Positions 29,325 to 38,181 of a DNA stretch of 64,000 bases are shown here, in pieces. Below the pieces are notes generated by a model, which did not search any database, had not been told where the DNA came from, and worked only from the letters and a program-made list of their open reading frames with translations. The DNA lies in the NCBI RefSeq assembly GCF_020966775.1, contig NZ_JAJKFV010000004.1, positions 339,426 to 403,425 of the forward strand. Direction: 5' to 3'. Made by a program: the position numbers and the translations under genes. Source of the stretch: Rhodopirellula halodulae. GTDB lineage: Bacteria; Planctomycetota; Planctomycetia; Pirellulales; Pirellulaceae. Each line of letters begins with the position of its first letter. Within the stretch, counting starts at the first letter, position 1.

Positions 29325-30065
29325 TTGATCCGTTTTGTGGCCAACCCGTTTTCCAGCCGATTCACGCGTCCGGGTGCTCTGGCGTATCGCTATCGAGCGG
29401 TTGCGGATGATGCGACAGTCGAATCAAAGGGACGGGGCGACTTCGTAGCCCGTTGGATACAAACGCTGCGTCGGTATCGCTTCGGGTTGATCGTTGGACC
29501 GCACGGCACGGGCAAATCCACCTTGCTGCATGACGTGACCCCGGAGCTGCAATCCGAATTTCCGGGCGGGCAATGGGTGCAGTTGACCGGTGATCCAAGA
29601 GCTGGCTTCTTTGAAAGATTGCAAAAGCGACGTGAGAACGCTCGCTCGGTTTTGCGGGTTCAGCGACAAGTTGCCGCCGGTGGGGTGCTGGTGGTTGATG
29701 GCGGAGAACAACTTTCGACCTGGGCACGCTTTCGTTTGCGACGTCGGATTCGAACTGCTCAGCAGTTCTGCCTGATGACCGCCCATCGTGATTTGGTCGG
29801 ATTCACAGTCATTCATCGAACCCGAGCCGATGAAAACGTGATTCGTGAATTGTTGCGTGAGTTGCTGAAACAACACCCCGCCGCCGAAAGTTGCTTCCAA
29901 ATCGATTCACATGATCCGGGGCGGCTGATCATTCGCGTGCCGGATGGTTCGAATCAAATTGTTGCGTTGGATCAGGTCACAGACGTTCGCGAATTGTGGT
30001 CTCAGCTCTATGATGTCGTGGGACGGGCTGCCGTCACGACGGAAATTCCTTGCTCCGAGAATTGA
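29325..30065 (+). CDS. P-loop ATPase associated with the cytochrome operon
   Basis: No ATG fits; the frame opens with TTG 29325 (GTG 29337 is the alternative), giving 246 residues. The N-terminus NPFSSRFTRPGALAYRY is one I recognise from similar planctomycete ATP-binding proteins. Walker A is GPHGTGKST near residue 64 and Walker B is VLVVDGG near 124. There is no membrane segment. It follows the decaheme cytochrome by 31 bases and precedes the next gene by 11, so it belongs to the operon. Its job is unknown; assembly or regulation of the redox complex is a guess. Confidence 0.78.
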   Translation: MIRFVANPFSSRFTRPGALAYRYRAVADDATVESKGRGDFVARWIQTLRRYRFGLIVGPHGTGKSTLLHDVTPELQSEFPGGQWVQLTGDPRAGFFERLQKRRENARSVLRVQRQVAAGGVLVVDGGEQLSTWARFRLRRRIRTAQQFCLMTAHRDLVGFTVIHRTRADENVIRELLRELLKQHPAAESCFQIDSHDPGRLIIRVPDGSNQIVALDQVTDVRELWSQLYDVVGRAAVTTEIPCSEN

Positions 30066-30076
30066 GCTGATTGTTC

Positions 30077-30694
30077 ATGGCTGTTCGTTTGAACGTGATT
30101 GTCTTGCGTCCCGAAGGTGACCACCGGCACTTTGATCCCGCTTGCGATGACGCGGTGGGGCAATTGCTGGGTCGTCCTGGATTGGACTTGGTGTTATTGG
30201 ATCGGATCCCCGGTCCCAACGATGCGGGCACGGAACGATTGGCGGTGGAGTCGATCGCCGGCGACATCGCTTGTGTCGCTTGGACCGACGCGGATCGAGT
30301 TTCGCAACCGTTGGCGTTGCTGGGCAAACGAGTGGCTCGCGTTCCTCATCGCCGCGATGTGGACGCTCCGACGCCCGACGTAGAAGGTCCGATTGCCAAG
30401 CTCTATCACTTTGACATGCGACGCGATGGGGCTCAGCAGACGATCCTGAAAGATTTGCAAACGTTGCTGGCGACGCGTCAGACACCGACGTTTCAAATTG
30501 GATCGATGGGCGATCGCAAACCGAGAGTGCCGAAGGCCAATCCCGAGGAAGCTTCTTCGCAAGAGTCGCCGGCGGTTGCTCCACCGGTGAGTCCAACGCC
30601 GGTCGTCCGCGAGGTGCCTCGTTCCACGTCAGCGTCTCAAGCGAAGACCAATTTGGATGCGCTGGTGGATGAGCTCGATGAGTTGGACCTGTAG
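30077..30694 (+). CDS. Unknown protein, partner of the ATPase
   Basis: ATG 30077 gives 205 residues. Residues 1-140 look like a compact alpha/beta domain beginning AVRLNVIVLRPEGDHRHFDPACDDAV; the last 60 are Pro/Ser/Ala-rich and end with an acidic DALVDELDELDL tail. I do not recognise a family. Spacing (11 bases after the ATPase stop) makes it the last gene of the operon that starts at 24.1 kb. Confidence 0.7.
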   Translation: MAVRLNVIVLRPEGDHRHFDPACDDAVGQLLGRPGLDLVLLDRIPGPNDAGTERLAVESIAGDIACVAWTDADRVSQPLALLGKRVARVPHRRDVDAPTPDVEGPIAKLYHFDMRRDGAQQTILKDLQTLLATRQTPTFQIGSMGDRKPRVPKANPEEASSQESPAVAPPVSPTPVVREVPRSTSASQAKTNLDALVDELDELDL

Positions 30695-30728
30695 GTCCGG
30701 ATCCGTTTCGATGTCGATGTTCCGACAC

Positions 30729-30870
30729 GTAGCGAAAGTCGTCAAGACTTTTCTGAGGCAGTTCCCAAGTAGCGAAAGTCGTCAAGACTTTCGGGCAGCA
30801 GCCAGCCGAAGCTCTTGACGAGCTTCGCTACGAGCCAACCGCGCCCGAAGCTCTTGACGAGCTTCGCTAC
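30729..30870. repeat. Array of four GTAG hairpins, two forward and two inverted
   Basis: Family A hairpins with arms GAAAGTC and GACTTTC (last base T in the first copy) occur forward at 30729-30752 and 30769-30792. Variants with arms GAAGCTC and GAGCTTC occur inverted at 30808-30831 and 30847-30870. The two variants differ by paired changes that keep the stem intact. The array fills the space between two convergent genes and may serve as a two-way transcription barrier. Confidence 0.9.
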
Positions 30871-30919
30871 GGGGCTTCGCGAGGGGGACTTTCTGCTGGG
30901 ACGGGACGAGGAACGGAGG

Positions 30920-32965
30920 TCACTCGATGGGGCGTAGATTCATCGTTCCGATGTGGATGCCACCAGGTTCATCGTAGCCGAAGATACCGCTGACGCTGAA
31001 GTACTTTTCCAACGTTTCCCACTCCGGCCAATCGTCGCGACGCATCAGTTCAGCAACTCGTTTGGTCATCGGATTATCGCCGCCTCGATTCTCGAGCACG
31101 GTTGCACTGCCTTCCGAGTTCGCCATCTCATAGAGAATGCGGAAGGATTCCGAATCACGATTGAACTGGAACAAGAACGGCGTTTCGCCCTCCAACTTCG
31201 CGCCCAGTTCACTGGTCAACAAGACGTAGTCCTCATCGGCCGACAAGCGATCGACTTCCCCGTCGCTGGACTTCAAGACTTCCACAATGATTTCGCGACT
31301 GTCGGAGAGCAGCAGCCAATTGTCGAGCAACATCAAACTGCGTTCGGGAACGCGGATGATGGGGGCGTTGAAGTTAGGACGTTCGGCGAAGTAGACGGTC
31401 TTTCCGCGAATGACTTCGGGTTTCATGTCCTTTGGCGGAACCTTCGACTTCATTTGTTCCAGCAAACGTTTGGCCTCCTTGGCATCGGCGAATTCGATCG
31501 CGATGACGCGGGCCATCGAGTTCCAGTTGGCGGGAAGCTGATAACGCTGGATGGTCACGACCCGACCGGTCATGGCAGGAAAGACTTCTTCCGCCAATGA
31601 AACGCCGAATCGATCCTGGACCGGTTTCTCCGTGAAGTCCTTGAAGCGTCCTTCGCCGGCGAAGCGATTGACAATCTTGCCGAGATTTTCAAATGCGGTT
31701 TCGATGTCCCAACCCACCGTGGTGAAGCTTGCCGAGTCCGCGGGAACCCAATCGGGCGGCGACACATCGGTGTCTTCGGGTCGCAACACACCGAAGAAAC
31801 CATCGCGAGGCGGATCGATCAGCACGTGCACATGGCCGATGGTTTCGACGATCTCGCCACCGCGGAACATGCTGCCGCCGACGCCGCGAATTTTTTCGAT
31901 GCCTAAATCTTGAACGATGGGGGCAATGAAGAACGCGGAACCACTGCGAGCGATGATGCGTTTGACGATGCCATAAGGATTGATGAAGAACGTCGTTTGT
32001 GGGATCTCGGCTTCCGCCCCAATCGACCGGCTCATCACCGCGACGAAGTCGGTGTTCTGAGCCAAGGTGGAGGTTTCCGACGATTCACTGCTGGACGAAC
32101 TGCGGCGGGAGCGACCGCTGGACGTGTCATCGCGTTGCGACGCAAGCAACCGTTTGGCGATGTCTTTGCCCACGGTGCGACCGAACCCGATCACATAAAA
32201 CCCATCCTGCTCGAACCACTCGATCACGTCGCCGTTGCCACGTTGCCGCACCAATCGCGTCATCTCGATGGAGCCGATTTGTTCGGTCTGGATGACGAAG
32301 CGATTTTTCTCCGCCAGTGTCATCAACCGATCGACCAAATCCGACATTGTGCGGTTGGACGGGCCCGCATCGATCATGACCGCCACCGCGAACGAATTTT
32401 GTTGGCGACGTTTTTGACGCAACCGACGTGCAATCGCTTCGTCGTCGTCTTCATCCTCCGAATTCGCGTTCTGGTTGTCCGCGTTCTCTTCCGGGGGTGG
32501 GCCTTCCAGCAACGCCACCGCCAATTGACCTTGAGGAAGCGATCGCAATTCATCCAGCGTCAGCCCCAGTTCTTTGCCGACGTTGTCAAACAGTTCGCTC
32601 AGGATGTCATAAATGTCAGAGACGAACGGACGCATTTGCGGGTCGTTCAACATCTTGCCGAGCGAGGACGTTTCCCAATCTGCCCGAATCGAATTTACGT
32701 CGTCGACCCGAATGTAGGCCAGCGTTTCCGCCGGCAACAACTTGGGTGCCGGCACCGTCGCGCGAGTTGGTTCGGCCGTTGCCGACGAGCTTTGTGCAAT
32801 TGCGGGTGACGCTTGGAAGCAGACCAACGTTGCCGCGAGGACCGCAGCCACGAACCACCGACCAGCGAGCGTCGCACGGAGTGAAAAGTCAGGCGTCACG
32901 GGCCGCACAACAGGAACATTCGGTGCGAATCGGTGTTGAAGACAAGTGAAACGATGGGGATTCAT
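30920..32965 (-). CDS. Exported protein of unknown function, 681 residues
   Basis: The start is ATG 32965. The first 57 residues contain a long n-region and a hydrophobic signal segment ending AIA-QS, a layout common for planctomycete signal peptides. The mature protein has repeated beta-alpha segments, an acidic linker near residues 155-180 (NQNANSEDEDDDEA) and a Ser/Arg-rich loop near 280-300. Phrases such as LLPAETLAYIRVDDVNSIR and SLMLLDNWLLLSDSREIIVEVLKS suggest two similar folded halves. I know related planctomycete proteins (DUF3352-like) but no function. It converges on the electron-transfer operon and diverges from the BON-domain gene. Confidence 0.78.
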   Translation of the reverse strand: MNPHRFTCLQHRFAPNVPVVRPVTPDFSLRATLAGRWFVAAVLAATLVCFQASPAIAQSSSATAEPTRATVPAPKLLPAETLAYIRVDDVNSIRADWETSSLGKMLNDPQMRPFVSDIYDILSELFDNVGKELGLTLDELRSLPQGQLAVALLEGPPPEENADNQNANSEDEDDDEAIARRLRQKRRQQNSFAVAVMIDAGPSNRTMSDLVDRLMTLAEKNRFVIQTEQIGSIEMTRLVRQRGNGDVIEWFEQDGFYVIGFGRTVGKDIAKRLLASQRDDTSSGRSRRSSSSSESSETSTLAQNTDFVAVMSRSIGAEAEIPQTTFFINPYGIVKRIIARSGSAFFIAPIVQDLGIEKIRGVGGSMFRGGEIVETIGHVHVLIDPPRDGFFGVLRPEDTDVSPPDWVPADSASFTTVGWDIETAFENLGKIVNRFAGEGRFKDFTEKPVQDRFGVSLAEEVFPAMTGRVVTIQRYQLPANWNSMARVIAIEFADAKEAKRLLEQMKSKVPPKDMKPEVIRGKTVYFAERPNFNAPIIRVPERSLMLLDNWLLLSDSREIIVEVLKSSDGEVDRLSADEDYVLLTSELGAKLEGETPFLFQFNRDSESFRILYEMANSEGSATVLENRGGDNPMTKRVAELMRRDDWPEWETLEKYFSVSGIFGYDEPGGIHIGTMNLRPIE

Positions 32966-33057
32966 TTTGGAAGCTTTCCGAATGGCTAGCTACAATCGAG
33001 GCAGAAAAGTCAGCTCTCATCGTATCCGATCCCCCACGCGAACCGAGTGTCAGTCGC

Positions 33058-33744
33058 ATGAAACGTCCGTCTCAAATTGTAGCGAGCCTCACCGCTGGAA
33101 CCCTATGGATTCTGTTGGCAACCACGGCTTCGGCCCAGCCTGACGACTCGGCAGCCGGAAATGCGCAGGGCGGCACCGGCCAAGCCGCGGGCGAGATCAA
33201 TCAGGGCATGAACCCCGACGATGTGTTCCAAGGCATTCAGCGTGACGGAGGCGCGGTGGGTTCCGGCGCAGCGACTCCGGTGGGTGCTTCGGCGGCATCG
33301 ACCGCGGGTGGCGGAACGGGCGGCGGAGCCCGATCGACGTTTGGCGGCGGTGGATTCGGCGGCGGAGGTGGCTTGGGTGCCGCTTTCGGAAGCCTGTTCG
33401 GCGGCAATAATTTCGGTGGCGGAGGCGGCGGAGCGACGGCCCCCATTCGCACACGACTTCGCAGTGCGGTCACGGGTCCCGGCTTGCAGGCGGCCGACGT
33501 CCAGCGAGCCGCCAACGCGCGGCTGCGTGGCAGTTCCAACCTCACTTCCACTCGCGGAAATGTGCCGGGCCTTAGGAATTCCAACGGTTCGCGGTATGCT
33601 GGGGTGAATGTTCAAATCGAGAATCGAACGGCGACGCTGACCGGTTCCGTTGCTAACGAATCGGATCGTCGCATGACCGAATTGCTGATGCGATTGGAGC
33701 CGGGTGTTTCTCGAGTGAACAATCAGTTGAGTGTTGCTCCCTGA
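33058..33744 (+). CDS. Exported BON-domain protein with glycine-rich middle
   Basis: ATG 33058 gives 228 residues with a signal peptide (residues 1-26, TASAQP cut). Residues 30-140 are Gly/Ala-rich, including GGGGFGGGGGLGAAFGSLFGG-like low-complexity sequence, presumably disordered. Residues 180-228 (VNVQIENRTATLTGSV through EPGVSRVNNQLSV) match the BON domain, a small fold that binds phospholipid or envelope partners. A surface or periplasmic role is likely. It precedes rlmN by 54 bases in the same direction. Confidence 0.82.
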   Translation: MKRPSQIVASLTAGTLWILLATTASAQPDDSAAGNAQGGTGQAAGEINQGMNPDDVFQGIQRDGGAVGSGAATPVGASAASTAGGGTGGGARSTFGGGGFGGGGGLGAAFGSLFGGNNFGGGGGGATAPIRTRLRSAVTGPGLQAADVQRAANARLRGSSNLTSTRGNVPGLRNSNGSRYAGVNVQIENRTATLTGSVANESDRRMTELLMRLEPGVSRVNNQLSVAP

Positions 33745-33797
33745 GATCATGTGCACGCCGCGGCCATTGATCCACCTCCTTTTGAGTTCCGACTTCG

Positions 33798-34904
33798 ATG
33801 GTCTCCCTGCCGCTCGTCACGACCGATTCATCGGAGTCGACCACGCCTCGCAAGATCCACTTGCTGAATTGGTCACTGGATCAATTGAAGGCGTGGTTGA
33901 AAGAGAACGGGCATCAAGCTTTCCGTGCCAAACAAATCCGGCGTTGGCTGTTCTCGGGCCGAGCGACATCGTTTGACGAGATGACGGACTTGTCCGCGAA
34001 GCTACGCGCTCAGTTGGACGAACACTTCACGATCTTCAATGCCGCCGAGGTCACCGCATCGGTTTCCAAAGACGGCACGGAGAAGTTGCTGGTCCGGTTG
34101 GCCGACGGTGGTGAAGTCGAATGCGTCCTGCTTCGTGATGGCGGTCGACGCAGCATTTGCGTGAGCAGCCAAGTTGGTTGTGCGATGGGGTGCGTGTTCT
34201 GCGCCAGTGGGTTGGATGGCGTCGATCGAAACCTGACCGGCGGCGAGATCCTGGAGCAGATGTTGCGTTTGCAGCAGCGGCTTCCGGAATCAGAACGGCT
34301 CAGCCACATCGTGATGATGGGCATGGGTGAACCGTTGGCCAATTTGCCAGGCGTCTTGGCCGCATTGGATGTGGCTCGCAGCGAAGAAGGACTGGGGATC
34401 AGCCCACGACGAATCACGATCAGCACCGTTGGATTGCCACCCGCGATCGACAAGTTGGCCGCCTCGGGTATCCCCTACAACTTGGCCGTGTCGTTGCATG
34501 CTCCCAATGATGAACTGCGGAGCGAGTTGGTACCGGTCAACCGCAAGGTTGGGATTGAACCCGTGTTGCAAGCCGCGGATCGTTATTTCCAATCGTCGGG
34601 TCGTCGATTGACGTTTGAATACGTGCTGTTGGGCGGCGTCAATGATGGTGACGAACACGCTCGTCAACTGACTCAGATTCTTCGCGGTCGCAGCGTGATG
34701 ATGAACGTGATTCCGTACAACCCAGTCGCGGGGCTTCCTTACCGAACGCCCAGCAAAGAATCGATCGCGCGATTCCGATCGATCTTGGAGTCGGCCGGGG
34801 TGAATGTGAACTTCCGTCAACGCAAAGGCGATGAAATCAATGCGGCGTGCGGTCAACTGCGTCGCAACCGCGGTGGCAAAACGAAAGACGCGTCCGCCAC
34901 TTAG
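33798..34904 (+). CDS. rlmN: 23S rRNA (adenine2503-C2)-methyltransferase RlmN
   Basis: ATG 33798 gives 368 residues, the normal length. The radical-SAM cluster motif CAMGCVFC (CX3CX2C) is near residue 122, the SAM-binding GMGEPLAN near 175, and the C-terminal DEINAACGQLR holds the catalytic Cys that forms the methyl-carrying intermediate with the other conserved Cys. The enzyme methylates C2 of A2503 in 23S rRNA and A37 of some tRNAs, affecting translational accuracy. The gene is followed by family C hairpins. Confidence 0.97.
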   Translation: MVSLPLVTTDSSESTTPRKIHLLNWSLDQLKAWLKENGHQAFRAKQIRRWLFSGRATSFDEMTDLSAKLRAQLDEHFTIFNAAEVTASVSKDGTEKLLVRLADGGEVECVLLRDGGRRSICVSSQVGCAMGCVFCASGLDGVDRNLTGGEILEQMLRLQQRLPESERLSHIVMMGMGEPLANLPGVLAALDVARSEEGLGISPRRITISTVGLPPAIDKLAASGIPYNLAVSLHAPNDELRSELVPVNRKVGIEPVLQAADRYFQSSGRRLTFEYVLLGGVNDGDEHARQLTQILRGRSVMMNVIPYNPVAGLPYRTPSKESIARFRSILESAGVNVNFRQRKGDEINAACGQLRRNRGGKTKDASAT

Positions 34905-34919
34905 GCGCAGCACGCCACC

Positions 34920-35041
34920 GTAGGTTGGCCACGCTGGCCGACATCTCAGTAGGTTGGCCACTCTTGGCCGACACCTCACCAGAATCGCCGACATCTCTGC
35001 ACTCGTTTGCATCAGCAGTCGGGCAGGAGTGCCCACCCCAC
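34920..35041. repeat. GTAG hairpins of family C and a GTGG hairpin
   Basis: Two family C elements (GTAGGTT, then GGCCA and TGGCC arms) lie at 34920-34943 (loop CGC) and 34949-34973 (loop CTCT... one base longer). A further inverted element at 35018-35041 has, on the minus strand, a GTGG header and arms GGGCA and TGCCC around CTCC. A last imperfect palindrome, GCAGG..CCTGC, sits at 35061-35078. They fill the space between rlmN and the lipoprotein gene. Confidence 0.8.
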
Positions 35042-35180
35042 GTCCGGCTGTTGTGACTGGCAGGCATGCTTCCTGCAAAAACCCTCGCGATTGTGTTGAC
35101 CCGCGGCGAACGGATTCGCTATTTCTGGACCTTGGCGACGAACGCATCGTCGCTGCTGTGTCAATCATTCAATTCCAGGG

Positions 35181-35822
35181 ATGGAGCATATGTCCGTTTC
35201 ACTCATGCGGATCGTGGGTCGTTTTGCTTTTGGTTTCACCGTCGCGGTCGCACTGACCACATTCACCGGTTGTGGTTCGTCCGCCCCTGAAACCGTCGCC
35301 TCCAACGAAACCGCCTCAGCCCCCGCAACCCAGGTTGCCTCGGGGAAAGAAGCGGAGACCGTGGTCGGCCAATTCCTGGATCGAATTCGTCGTGGTGGAG
35401 CCGAAAACACCGCCATGGAACTGCTCACCCAACGGGCTCAGTCCGAACTCAACCGAATCGGCCACACCGTTCAGCCTCTTGGATCGCCTGACGCCGAGGT
35501 GACCATCACCCGCAGCGAAGCCGTAGGGATGGAGCATCTTCCGGAAGATCAAAAGGTGCCAACACGATTGGTCCACTGCATCTGGAGCGAACCATCGGAA
35601 GCGGACGGTTCGAAGCAAGAATTCCAAATTGTCCTGCCAGTTGTCCAACAAACCAACGGCTGGCGAATTTCGGGAATGGTCCTGGGAATGGCCACCGGTG
35701 AACCCGAATTGATTCTGGATTTCGAAAATGGAGACGAAATGGCTCGGATCCTGAACGCTCAGGAACAAACTCAAACCGCCGCCAATCCGAACGCGACGGC
35801 GACCGAATCTCTGCAGCGCTGA
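35181..35822 (+). CDS. Putative lipoprotein of unknown function
   Basis: ATG 35181 (213 residues) or ATG 35190 (210 residues, with GGAG just upstream) can start translation. Residues 10-30 are hydrophobic and end in a lipobox-like FTGC-G, so Cys would be lipidated and the protein membrane-bound. The mature part first has an Ala/Thr/Glu-rich linker and then, from residue 55 to 190, a folded domain of the kind seen in NTF2/DUF4878-like planctomycete lipoproteins. The function is unknown. A terminator-like hairpin follows 73 bases downstream. Confidence 0.78.
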   Translation: MEHMSVSLMRIVGRFAFGFTVAVALTTFTGCGSSAPETVASNETASAPATQVASGKEAETVVGQFLDRIRRGGAENTAMELLTQRAQSELNRIGHTVQPLGSPDAEVTITRSEAVGMEHLPEDQKVPTRLVHCIWSEPSEADGSKQEFQIVLPVVQQTNGWRISGMVLGMATGEPELILDFENGDEMARILNAQEQTQTAANPNATATESLQR

Positions 35823-35894
35823 GCTTCAATCGCTCGATCAAACCCGCCGATCGCTCGTTATTTTCAGCGTGCGAAGGGCGAGAACATCCATTTG

Positions 35895-35928
35895 CCGAGG
35901 CGGAGTGAGACTTCGCTTCGGCTTTTTG
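35895..35928 (+). terminator. Rho-independent terminator after the lipoprotein gene
   Basis: Arms GCCGAGGCGGAG (35895-35906) and CTTCGCTTCGGC (35912-35923) pair over 12 positions with two G-U pairs, loop TGAGA, followed by TTTTT (35924-35928). Confidence 0.75.
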
Positions 35929-36530
35929 CTGCGCGGTGGATTGCCACCGGGTGTCGCCGAAGCGGATTGTCTCCCCAGCTCGGGTAAGGCACCATGGAAG
36001 CCATTAACACTTCATGGCGGTCCACCTGAGCCCGCAATGAGTCAGCCAGCTTGCCTTGATGGAAGACGCGCTAGCATGTCAGCCGTCTTGCGAACGGAAA
36101 TGACTGGGAAATTGCCCCGCCACTCGGGCTTTCGATGAATTGTCCTAGCGATGGGCGTTTAGCAATCAGCCCACCACAGAGGAAATCAGCAGGATCGGCG
36201 GCGTCCTTGACTGGACAAATGGCGAACGCCGGTGGTGAGCCTGACAGAACGCGTTGCAGCCGCCGGTTTCCCGACCTCGCCAACACCCCGGCGGGCCGGC
36301 TTTCGCCATGGAGTCTGGGTGGTCTGGGCAATTGACAACGTTTGCTAGCTAGCTACCGTAACGCAAGTCAATGCAAGCGGCAATGTCGCCGCATCTCCCC
36401 TGAACCCCCTCATTTGAGCGGATGACGGCCGGAGTCCAATGCAATCGATCAGGGTGACCGGATGCCACCCCAATTTCAGCGTGCGAACAGGGATCGCACC
36501 GAAACCTCCGAACTAACTCTGGAGAAACAC
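35929..36530. other. Intergenic stretch, possibly structured, unassigned
   Basis: About 600 bases separate the terminator from the cysteine-repeat protein gene. Short palindromes such as GGTGG-ATTG-CCACC (35937 region) occur, and the 14-mer TTTCAGCGTGCGAA is found both at 35862 and at 36474. Open frames here have no family resemblance. The promoter and 5' leader of the next gene must lie in the last part. Confidence 0.4.
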
Positions 36531-37244
36531 ATGAATCGGAATTTGGTGAAGGGTACCGCCGTCGTCGCACTGATGTTGGGTGCTTCGTTGGCTTTCACAA
36601 ATGATGCGAGCGCTTTCAAGTTCTTGCACGCCAACAAATGCTGCAACACCGGCGGTTTGTTCAGCGGCCTGAAGGCTCACAAATGTGGCGGTGGATTGTT
36701 GGCCAAACTGAAAGCCAAACACTGCTGCGAGCCAGCTCCAGAGCCATGCTGCGAACCTGCTCCAGAACCATGTTGCGAGCCAGCACCTGCTCCTTGCTGT
36801 GAACCAGCACCAGCTCCCGCTCCTTGCTGTGGCGAAGCTGCGCCCGTGATGGCTGCGCCAGTCGTCGAAGCTGCTCCTTGCTGCGGTGGCGACGTTGCCG
36901 CTCCAGTCGCTGGCTCCGTGATGGAAAGCAGCGAAGGCTTCGACCTGGCTCCAGGCGAAACCTTGGTTCCTGGTAGCGTGACCACCGGCGAAGCAACCGA
37001 AGCCGCTGCAGAAGAAGCCGCTCCAGCAGCACCTGTTGCTGATGAAGCCGCTGACGCTCCTGAAGCTGCCGCCGAAGAAGCACCTGCTGCTCCAGCCGAA
37101 GCCGCTGAAGAAGCTCCCGCAGCAGAAGCAGCCGAAGAAGCTGCTCCTCCAGCACCCGCTGCAGAAGAAGTCAAAAGCAGCAGCGATCAAGTCGAAGAAG
37201 CTGCTCCTCCAGTCCCAACGCCAGATGCCAACACCGACATCTGA
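36531..37244 (+). CDS. Secreted Cys-repeat / Ala-Glu-Pro-rich protein
   Basis: ATG 36531 has GGAG six bases upstream and gives 237 residues; an upstream in-frame start at 36462 would precede the signal peptide by 23 residues. Residues 1-27 are a signal peptide. Residues 35-65 contain a double-Cys pair and Gly/Lys-rich KAHKCGGG...KAKHCC. Then CCEPAPEP-type repeats (double Cys every 7-10 residues, five or six copies) extend to about residue 105, with CCGGD after. The rest (about 140-237) is an Ala/Glu/Pro-rich low-complexity tail. Short repeats of this kind suggest a disulfide-linked or metal-binding surface protein. It has a strong own terminator, so high expression is likely. No named family. 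Confidence 0.82.
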   Translation: MNRNLVKGTAVVALMLGASLAFTNDASAFKFLHANKCCNTGGLFSGLKAHKCGGGLLAKLKAKHCCEPAPEPCCEPAPEPCCEPAPAPCCEPAPAPAPCCGEAAPVMAAPVVEAAPCCGGDVAAPVAGSVMESSEGFDLAPGETLVPGSVTTGEATEAAAEEAAPAAPVADEAADAPEAAAEEAPAAPAEAAEEAPAAEAAEEAAPPAPAAEEVKSSSDQVEEAAPPVPTPDANTDI

Positions 37245-37280
37245 ATGTTGACGGTCGAGCTCGCTTGATCAACCCAATCA

Positions 37281-37322
37281 AAGAACCCCGCATGCAACCA
37301 GCGTGCGGGGTTCTTTTTTTTT
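37281..37322 (+). terminator. Strong rho-independent terminator
   Basis: Twelve-base arms AAGAACCCCGCA (37281-37292) and TGCGGGGTTCTT (37304-37315) enclose an 11-base loop, followed by an uninterrupted run of T to 37322. It lies 37 bases after the Cys-repeat gene. Its stem reads nearly the same from the minus strand, so it may also stop the convergent regulator gene. Confidence 0.93.
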
Positions 37323-37362
37323 GTCTCAGTTCTGTAACACGACCGCGTCGACGTGAAAGGAC

Positions 37363-38046
37363 TCAGTCCTCGTCGCCTTCTTCAAACACGTCGTCCGCGC
37401 CCGGTGTCTTGGGGTCTTCCGGTGCTCGTTTGCGAAGCTTGCGTTGTAGCGACCGTCGGTGGATCCCCAAACGTCGTGCGGCTTCGGAGATGTTCCCTCC
37501 ACAATCCGAAAGCACCCGATGAATGTGCTCCCATTCATTGCGTGCCAGCGACGGTGCGGGAAAAGCCAACCCGCCTTCGGGCACATTCTGGCCTTCGCCA
37601 CGAATGAAGGCGGACAAGATGTCGTCCGTGTCAGCGGGCTTGCTGAGAAAGTTCACCGCGCCCGCGCGAACCGCGTCGATCGAGGCGGGAATACTGCCGA
37701 ACCCCGATAGCATCAACACGCGACAATCCGGTTTGATCTCCAACAAACGCCGCAGCAGATCCAGACCGCTGCGTCCCGGCATTCGCAAATCCAACACGGC
37801 CAAATCGGTCGGTGACTGGCTGAAGACCGCGACGGCTTCGTCGTAATTGCCCGCCGTCAGCACGCGAAATCCGCGACTCTGCATCGCCACCGCCATGCGT
37901 TCACGCAACACGACCGTGTCATCGACCAACAGAATGCTCTCCGCCCCGACCGTTTCCGACGTGCAGACCTCGGATGGCGTGGGATACGGCAGCACGCCGT
38001 CACCACCGTTGCTGGCGTTACTGTTGCTGGGGTCAGAGAAACTCAT
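37363..38046 (-). CDS. RegA/PrrA/ActR-type response regulator
   Basis: ATG 38046 gives 227 residues. The first 35 are a variable leader. The receiver domain has the acidic pair VDD (41-43), phospho-acceptor Asp86 in VLDLRMPG and the conserved LSKP Lys. The C-terminal 45 residues hold GGNISEAARRLGIHRRSLQRKLRKR, the Fis-like helix-turn-helix of RegA/PrrA/ActR regulators, which respond to redox state. There is no sigma-54 ATPase domain. The cognate kinase lies immediately upstream, 135 bases away, in the same direction. Confidence 0.92.
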   Translation of the reverse strand: MSFSDPSNSNASNGGDGVLPYPTPSEVCTSETVGAESILLVDDTVVLRERMAVAMQSRGFRVLTAGNYDEAVAVFSQSPTDLAVLDLRMPGRSGLDLLRRLLEIKPDCRVLMLSGFGSIPASIDAVRAGAVNFLSKPADTDDILSAFIRGEGQNVPEGGLAFPAPSLARNEWEHIHRVLSDCGGNISEAARRLGIHRRSLQRKLRKRAPEDPKTPGADDVFEEGDED

Positions 38047-38181
38047 GGGGCACCATGATCCTGGGCGAATAGAACGATCCTGGGCAAAGAAACCGTGACT
38101 TGCAGTATAGCAGCCGGTCGACGCGATTCAGACCCGGACCAGGTGCGTCAATCTGATCCAACTCCTACGGCGAGGGCTCAC

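Noticed and set aside
31910..32809. 299-residue plus-strand frame
   Set aside because: Antisense to the exported 681-residue protein; Arg/His-rich with no family features.
35869..36335. Small plus-strand frames and a cobalamin-riboswitch-like string (CCCGCAATGAG, GTCAGCC)
   Set aside because: The pieces are in the wrong order and spacing for a cobalamin riboswitch, and no B12 gene follows; the frames have no family resemblance and one begins inside the terminator region.
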